Below the pieces are notes generated by a model. That model had not been told where the DNA came from. It searched no databases and was given only the letters and a program-made list of their open reading frames with translations. From NCBI RefSeq assembly GCF_003725695.1, contig NZ_RJSE01000007.1, forward strand, positions 186,001 through 250,000: a stretch of 64,000 nt of DNA, in the 5' to 3' direction. A program made the translations under genes and the position numbers. This document shows, in pieces, positions 62,366 through 64,000 of this stretch (positions within the stretch are counted from its first letter, which is position 1; every line of letters begins with the position of its first letter). This stretch comes from Nocardioides marmoriginsengisoli (GTDB lineage: Bacteria > Actinomycetota > Actinomycetes > Propionibacteriales > Nocardioidaceae).

Positions 62366-63820
62366 TCAGCTGGGATCCTCAGGCGCCTCGGCAGTGACAT
62401 TTGCATGTCCCTGGACGACGGGAGGTACGTCACCGGGCTCGGGGGCCGGCTCCCGCTGCATCGGTACGACGCCGCTGGCAGTCCCCGGGGTGGTGAAGGT
62501 GGGCCGCGCCGCACGGGTGTCCTCGATGGTGACCTCGACCGGCTCGGTGATGCCGCGGAAGGTCAGCATCGTGCGGACCCAGCCGGGGGTCTCCTCCAGG
62601 GCGCGGGCCGTCCCCGGCCCCATCAGGATCTGGCCGTCCTCGGCTCGTCCGCACAACCGTGCGGACAGGTTCACGGTGGTGCCGATGGCGGCGTACTCGA
62701 GCTGGGCGTCGGTGCCGATCGCGCCGACCGCGCACTCGCCGGACGACAACCCGATGCCGACGCCGAGCGGGGTCTCCGGGGTGGCCCACTTGTCGGTGAC
62801 CACCCGGACCCGGGCGATCAGGTGGCGCGCCAGGTTCAGCCCGACGCGCGGGTGGTCCGGCCGCGGGAACGGGGCGCCTACCAGGATCAGCGCGCCGTCG
62901 CCGGCGAAGTCCTTGACGGTGGCGCCGTACTCGGCGGCGGCGTCGATCACGACCGCGTAGTACTCCTGGAGCACCTGCACCATGAACTCGGCGCCGTGCC
63001 GCTGGGTGAAGGTGGTGAAGCCGCGCAGGTCGATGCTGAGCGCGGTCAGGCTGTAGATCTCGGTCCGAACGGCGTCCGGCAGCCCGGAGAGGTGCGCGGT
63101 CTCGGCGATGTCGGGGGAGACGAACCGGGCCATGTTGCTGCGCTCGTCGAAGAGCGCGTCCTGTTGCGAGTCGATGATCAGGTGGTCGACGTAGGTCTGC
63201 CGGGTCAGCCACTCCATCGCGAGGTTGAGCACCATCCCGGAGAGCAGCGCGGTGACCGGGATGAACAGCCCGACCGCGAGCTCCTGGTCGTCGATCCGGC
63301 CGGTCGCGTGCAGGCGCAGGGTGGCCGCGGCGGCGAGGACGACGTACGGGCTCACCGAGAGCAGGGCGAACCGCGGCGGCAGCCGGAACATGGTCAACCC
63401 GAAGTACGCCGCCATCGTCACGCAGGCGCCGATCAGTGCCGGGTTGTCGGTCGGGTAGGTGAGGGCGACCGCGAGGACGCCGCCGATCAGGTTCGCCAGC
63501 CCGCTCCACGGCAGCACCAGGTGCCCCAGGTCGTCGCGGCGGGCGACCACGGCGCCGGCGAGCAGCAGTCCGATCATCGCCGGGATCAGCACCAGGGCGA
63601 GCCCGCGGTACTCGTCCAGTGCCCCCAGCGCGACGGCGACGAAGGCGCACCCGGCCGCACCGGCGGCGCCGTACATCGCGAACTGGGTGAAGGCGCGCAC
63701 GTGCTCGCGGCGCCACGAGACGTAGTCCTGCTCGACGGTGTCGTCGAGGAACCGCAAACCCCAGTGCGTCTCCGGAGACCCGAGCTCAGAAACGACCGGC
63801 CAACCCCCGGGCCTGGTCAT
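62366..63820 (-). CDS. Membrane-anchored class III adenylate/guanylate cyclase
   Basis: The 484-residue protein has an N-terminal set of about six membrane helices (about 40-200) and a class III cyclase domain (about 250-425): ALSIDLRGFTTFTQRHGAEF with the first metal Asp, YGATVKDFAGDGALILVGAP with the second and the Lys, and AAIGTTVNLSARLCGRAEDG near the end with the Asn-x3-Arg transition-state pair. The product should be cAMP or cGMP. Its start is ATG 63820. It lies directly between the carbonic anhydrase and a cNMP-binding-like gene. Confidence 0.9.
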   Translation of the reverse strand: MTRPGGWPVVSELGSPETHWGLRFLDDTVEQDYVSWRREHVRAFTQFAMYGAAGAAGCAFVAVALGALDEYRGLALVLIPAMIGLLLAGAVVARRDDLGHLVLPWSGLANLIGGVLAVALTYPTDNPALIGACVTMAAYFGLTMFRLPPRFALLSVSPYVVLAAAATLRLHATGRIDDQELAVGLFIPVTALLSGMVLNLAMEWLTRQTYVDHLIIDSQQDALFDERSNMARFVSPDIAETAHLSGLPDAVRTEIYSLTALSIDLRGFTTFTQRHGAEFMVQVLQEYYAVVIDAAAEYGATVKDFAGDGALILVGAPFPRPDHPRVGLNLARHLIARVRVVTDKWATPETPLGVGIGLSSGECAVGAIGTDAQLEYAAIGTTVNLSARLCGRAEDGQILMGPGTARALEETPGWVRTMLTFRGITEPVEVTIEDTRAARPTFTTPGTASGVVPMQREPAPEPGDVPPVVQGHANVTAEAPEDPS

Positions 63821-63832
63821 GGCGAGGGTCGG

Positions 63833-64000
63833 TCAGTCACCCTGGTCGCGCTGGCCCCGCTCTGCCGAGGCGCCCGTGATCGCCTCGTTGAAGTGCGGGA
63901 TCTTCGCGTTCAGGGAGGCCACGCTCTCGGCCGTGAAGTGCAGGGCCTCGAGCGGCGTCTCGGTGACGACGGTCGCCGAGCGCAGCTTGTGGTTGACCAG
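63833..64000 (-). CDS. C-terminus of a probable cyclic-nucleotide-binding protein, cut by the window edge
   Basis: The minus-strand frame from 64000 gives LVNHKLRSATVVTETPLEAL followed by HFTAESVASLNAKIPHFNEA and ends after about 55 residues with a TGA at 63833-63835. RSATVVTETPLEALHF is typical of the last strand and helix of a Crp-type cyclic-nucleotide-binding domain. It ends 13 bp before the cyclase start on the same strand, which suggests a coupled sensor/cyclase pair. Only the tail is seen. Confidence 0.65.
   Translation of the reverse strand: MVNHKLRSATVVTETPLEALHFTAESVASLNAKIPHFNEAITGASAERGQRDQGD

Overview
The window is GC-rich (about 70%) actinobacterial chromosome. GTG and TTG starts are frequent, stop/start overlaps (ATGA, GTGA) are many, and the gene set includes the proteasome activator Bpa, an F420/deazaflavin-type oxidoreductase, GTP-dependent PEP carboxykinase, a TIGR03086 mycothiol-type DinB protein, DUF3556 and DUF4446. 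Together these suggest a Nocardioides-like member of the Propionibacteriales. That placement is inference from gene content and style. No rRNA, phage, insertion sequence or CRISPR array was seen.

Layout. 1-18.9 kb is mostly housekeeping: larC/larB (nickel-pincer cofactor), a double-VOC protein, pheA, DUF4446, a Ddn-like protein, a PAP2/diacylglycerol-kinase fusion overlapping an FdhF/YdeP molybdoenzyme, serS followed by HAD and GNAT genes, a TIMP-like secreted protein, bpa, mobA with DUF6457, a nitrilase-family amidase and a large membrane protein. 19-26 kb holds three tRNAs (Ser-UGA, Ser-GCU, Arg-ACG). Between them lie a RES/Xre-type toxin-antitoxin pair with iterated upstream repeats, a small secreted peptide facing a LuxR-type regulator, and pckG. 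26-41.6 kb holds an ABC ATPase, three large secreted proteins (hydrolase plus beta-helix, five lamin-tail domains plus a phytase-like propeller, and a PI-PLC-like protein), and a P450/TetR/aldehyde dehydrogenase group.

41.7-52.9 kb is the most distinctive region: eleven tightly coupled genes on the + strand behind a palindromic promoter region. They encode a complete SsuABC-type ABC importer, an IclR regulator, a two-domain protein whose CGSC motif matches the UGSC selenoprotein family, a small CxxC protein, an NDP-forming acyl-CoA synthetase, two class III CoA-transferases (the second lacks the expected catalytic Asp), and two MaoC/FAS1-like hydratase halves. I read it as an uptake and CoA-dependent degradation pathway for an unidentified small organic, possibly organosulfur, acid.

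52.9-64 kb holds an orphan Imm8-like immunity gene, DUF3817, and a PucR regulator divergent from an acyl-CoA synthetase / DUF3556 membrane protein / phytoene-desaturase-like oxidoreductase operon. It ends with a secreted beta-sandwich protein, a gamma-carbonic anhydrase, a membrane class III nucleotide cyclase and the tail of a probable cyclic-nucleotide-binding protein. Short palindromic dispersed repeats sit at 9.8, 40.0 and 59.96 kb. One of them appears to supply the start of the gene after serS.
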